Notes under the pieces: model-generated
Seen by the model: only the letters and a program-made list of their open reading frames with translations
Databases searched by the model: none
Told to the model about the DNA's origin: nothing
Assembly: GCA_001303695.1 (NCBI GenBank)
Contig: LJUC01000006.1
Coordinates: 1-37,733 of the forward strand
Origin: Phycisphaerae bacterium SM23_30
GTDB lineage: Bacteria; Planctomycetota; Phycisphaerae; Sedimentisphaerales; SM23-30
Reading direction: 5' to 3'
Length of the DNA stretch: 37,733 nt
Shown here: positions 35,625 to 37,733 of the stretch, in pieces
Numbering within the stretch: position 1 is the stretch's first letter
Layout: each line of letters opens with the position of its first letter
Position numbers and translations under genes: made by a program

Positions 35625-36719
35625 TTACGCCCGGATTTGCTCAATAATATCTGCAACCTGATCTTTGGTTAAATGTGGTCCCATTGGCAGACTCAATACC
35701 GTTTCCGCCAACTCTTCACTAATTGGAAACGCCCCCTTTTTCCGGCCCATCTCTCGGTATGCCTCCGACAAATGCGGCGGAATCGGATAATGGATTAAGG
35801 TTCCTATTCCTGCCTGGGCTAGCTTCTTCTGCAACGCGTTTCGATCTCGATGACGAATAACAAAAAGATGCCAGATTGGCTCGACATTTTCTGGAACTAA
35901 AGGCAGTATTAATTCTTCACAGTCCGTTAAACCCTCAAAATACAAATCGGCGACTCGCCGGCGCCGCTGATTCCATTCGTCGAGTTTATCCAGTTTGACT
36001 CGAAGAAAGGCGGCTTGAAGTTCGTCGAGCCGGGAGTTAAAACCTTTATATCGATTGTAATATTTTCTTTCGGATCCGTAATTGCGCAGCGCTCGAACCC
36101 GATCTGCTAAATCGGGGTCGTTGGTAGTAACAGCTCCCCCGTCGCCCAAGGCCCCCAGATTCTTGCCCGGATAAAAACTAAAACCTGCCGCATGACCCAG
36201 CGAACCGGTACGCTGCCCCTTATAACGAGCTCCATGCGCTTGGGCGCTGTCTTCTATGACTTTCAAACCATGTTCTTCAGCGATCTCCATTATACCATTC
36301 ATATCCGCCGGCATCCCATACAAATGCACCGGCATGATAGCGCGGGTCTTAGGCGTTAAAGCCTCTCGAAGCCGATCAGGATCAATATTATAGCTGCCCC
36401 AATCCGGTTCCACCGGAACTACTGTGGCCCCACAATAGGTAATTGCCAGCCACGTGGCAATATATGTGTTGGCCGGCACAATAACCTCATCACCAGCGCC
36501 TATATCGTATCCTCTTAAGGCTAGATGCAACGCCTCCAGACCGTTGCCCACCCCCACGCAATATTTAACCCCGCAGTAATATGCAAATTTTTCTTCAAAT
36601 GATTCAACTTCCTTTCCCAAAATATACCAGCCGGAACTCATCACTCGGGCATAGGCCTCATCCAGCTCCTTTTTAAGCTCCAGATAAGGAGATTTCATGT
36701 CTAAAAATGGTATGCTCAT
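35625..36719 (-). CDS. DegT/DnrJ/EryC1/StrS sugar aminotransferase (FdtB-like)
   Basis: PLP-dependent aminotransferase of 364 residues for nucleotide sugars. Signatures are [50 protein letters not shown] and the PLP-binding Lys in [16 protein letters not shown], followed by [14 protein letters not shown]. Next to an FdtA/QdtA-like ketoisomerase it most likely aminates C3 of a dTDP-3-oxo-6-deoxyhexose. Its ATG overlaps the ketoisomerase stop by four bases (ATGA). Galacto or gluco configuration (Fuc3N or Qui3N) cannot be told. Confidence 0.93.
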   Translation of the reverse strand: MSIPFLDMKSPYLELKKELDEAYARVMSSGWYILGKEVESFEEKFAYYCGVKYCVGVGNGLEALHLALRGYDIGAGDEVIVPANTYIATWLAITYCGATVVPVEPDWGSYNIDPDRLREALTPKTRAIMPVHLYGMPADMNGIMEIAEEHGLKVIEDSAQAHGARYKGQRTGSLGHAAGFSFYPGKNLGALGDGGAVTTNDPDLADRVRALRNYGSERKYYNRYKGFNSRLDELQAAFLRVKLDKLDEWNQRRRRVADLYFEGLTDCEELILPLVPENVEPIWHLFVIRHRDRNALQKKLAQAGIGTLIHYPIPPHLSEAYREMGRKKGAFPISEELAETVLSLPMGPHLTKDQVADIIEQIRA

Positions 36720-37135
36720 GATTTGTTTTTACTCCCCACTGCCAAAAGAAATTCTTCATAATTTCTTAAATAATCGTTTTCCTCGTATAACTCAGAGGCC
36801 AAAGCAAGACATACCGATCCGGAAGAAAAATTGTCTATCTCCCGCCATATTAAAGGTGGAATATATAATCCATGATAGGAACGATTGAGATGAACACGTT
36901 TTTTTTCCTTGCCGTCATATAAAACTACGTCAAAACTACCCGACATGGCTATGAGAAACTGATGGCATGTCTTTAATGCGTGACCCGCTCGATCGGCGCC
37001 TCCCGGTACATCATATAAATAAAAAACCCGTTTAATCTCATAAGGAATATGCTTATTCCCTTCAATAAACGTCAAATTACCCCGCGGGTCTGCAATCTTG
37101 GGAAGTTCGATGATCTTGCATGAATCTATCGACAT
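36716..37135 (-). CDS. dTDP-4-oxo-6-deoxyhexose 3,4-ketoisomerase (FdtA/QdtA-like cupin)
   Basis: 139 residues, a small cupin of the WxcM-like family: [55 protein letters not shown], then [20 protein letters not shown]. The His of RAGHA and the His of CHQF match the catalytic region of the family. It shifts the keto group from C4 to C3 before transamination. I chose ATG 37135, which overlaps the upstream stop by one base (TGATG); an in-frame start at 37204 would overlap that gene by 70 bases. FdtA (galacto) and QdtA (gluco) differ subtly and are not separated here. Confidence 0.9.
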   Translation of the reverse strand: MSIDSCKIIELPKIADPRGNLTFIEGNKHIPYEIKRVFYLYDVPGGADRAGHALKTCHQFLIAMSGSFDVVLYDGKEKKRVHLNRSYHGLYIPPLIWREIDNFSSGSVCLALASELYEENDYLRNYEEFLLAVGSKNKS

Positions 37136-37728
37136 CAAGCAATCTCCTTTACCGTGTTGTTGTTTGTATCTAAACGAAATGAACAACCACATGTACAATG
37201 ACATTGGTTTGCTTGATGATTATTAAATTCCAGTTTTCGACCGCAGCGGCAGATCCAGTTGCGAAATCTGGCCGGATTTCCCACCACCAGAGCGTAATCG
37301 GGAACGTCGCTAGTCACCACCGAACCGGCCGCCACCATGGCGTATCGGCCAACGGTGTTGTCGGCCAAAATAGTGGCGTTGGCACCAATACTGCAGCCTT
37401 GACGAAGCAGAGTCTTGGCATATTCAGGGGGGTACTGGCGGCTGCGCGGACGCAGATCGTTCGTAAACACCGCTGCCGGACCGATAAACACATCGTCCTC
37501 AACTACTAGACCGTCCCATAAATAAACGCCTGACTTTATCGTGACCCGATCGCCTATACGTACCGCTCCCTCAATAAAAGTGTGATCGCATATGTTGCAC
37601 TCGCTGCCTACCACAGCGCCCGACAATAAATGGGCAAAGGCCCAAACCCGTGTTCCCGCTCCCACCGTTACATTATCATCAACTAGAGCCTTAGGGTGCA
37701 AAAACGCTTCAGAATGCTTCTTGCTCAT
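37135..37728 (-). CDS. Left-handed beta-helix sugar N-acyltransferase (FdtC/WxcM N-like) with C-terminal Cys cluster
   Basis: 197 residues. Hexapeptide repeats run from ~10 to 150 (VTVGAGTRVWAFAHL, IGDRVTIKSGVYLWDG, VFIGPAAVFTNDLRPRS, SIGANATILADNTVGRYAMVAAGSVV), ending VVGNPARFRNWI. This is typical of acyl-CoA-dependent acyltransferases that acylate the 3-amino group of the dTDP-sugar made by the next two genes. A C-terminal extension (~160-190) carries CRCG, then CHCTCGC, likely a small zinc ribbon. The ATG at 37728 is five bases from the window edge, so a longer start cannot be excluded. Confidence 0.88.
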   Translation of the reverse strand: MSKKHSEAFLHPKALVDDNVTVGAGTRVWAFAHLLSGAVVGSECNICDHTFIEGAVRIGDRVTIKSGVYLWDGLVVEDDVFIGPAAVFTNDLRPRSRQYPPEYAKTLLRQGCSIGANATILADNTVGRYAMVAAGSVVTSDVPDYALVVGNPARFRNWICRCGRKLEFNNHQANQCHCTCGCSFRLDTNNNTVKEIA

Positions 37729-37733
37729 AAAAT

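Noticed and set aside
1-37733. CRISPR arrays, rRNA genes or prophage structural genes
   Set aside because: No regularly spaced direct repeats, rRNA sequence or phage structural proteins were seen anywhere in the window.

Overview
The window looks like a chromosomal segment of a Planctomycetota bacterium, possibly Phycisphaerae or a relative. This is an inference. It rests on the secreted parallel beta-helix protein at 29486-31588, whose N-terminal module is common in planctomycete extracellular proteins, on the large secreted Ig/propeller protein at 8169-12920, and on the mix of sigma-54 regulation with a Gram-negative style polysaccharide locus. No 16S rRNA gene or other marker is present to settle it.

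Left part (1-8069, mostly + strand): the 3' part of nadC is followed by birA, both GC-rich. Next comes a scar of mobile DNA: an N-terminally truncated IS256/mutator-type transposase, then the tail of what appears to be a tyrosine recombinase, ending 28 bases from the 3' end of a tRNA-Ser(CGA) gene. After the tRNA lies a soluble NtrB-like histidine kinase and a sigma-54 NtrC-like activator. A well-formed -24/-12 promoter follows, ahead of a small double Cys-cluster protein and a glutamate dehydrogenase. These read as one nitrogen or glutamate control unit.

Right part (8169-37733, all - strand, transcribed right to left): a cell-surface polysaccharide locus. From its upstream end it holds an FdtC/FdtA/FdtB-like set for a dTDP-3-acylamino-3,6-dideoxyhexose, a Wzx-type flippase, one GT2 and four GT4 glycosyltransferases, a secreted beta-helix protein, a putative glycosidase-like lipoprotein, two methyltransferases, a membrane-anchored beta-propeller, two ATP-grasp ligases, and two different types of initiating phosphoglycosyltransferase (WecA-like and PglC/WcaJ-like). 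It also holds a compact GNAT / FkbH / acyl carrier protein / ATP-grasp module. The locus ends with a 1583-residue secreted protein whose first ~620 residues are paralogous to the lipoprotein. No Wzy polymerase, Wzz or Wza export gene is visible, so the locus probably continues past the right edge.

Most notable are: (i) the FkbH-ACP module, which suggests glyceryl or related acyl decoration of the polysaccharide, with an ACP gene that lacks any canonical start codon; (ii) the pair of paralogous secreted glycosidase-like proteins with a conserved CxCxxCF cluster; and (iii) the kinase / activator / sigma-54 promoter / GDH arrangement.
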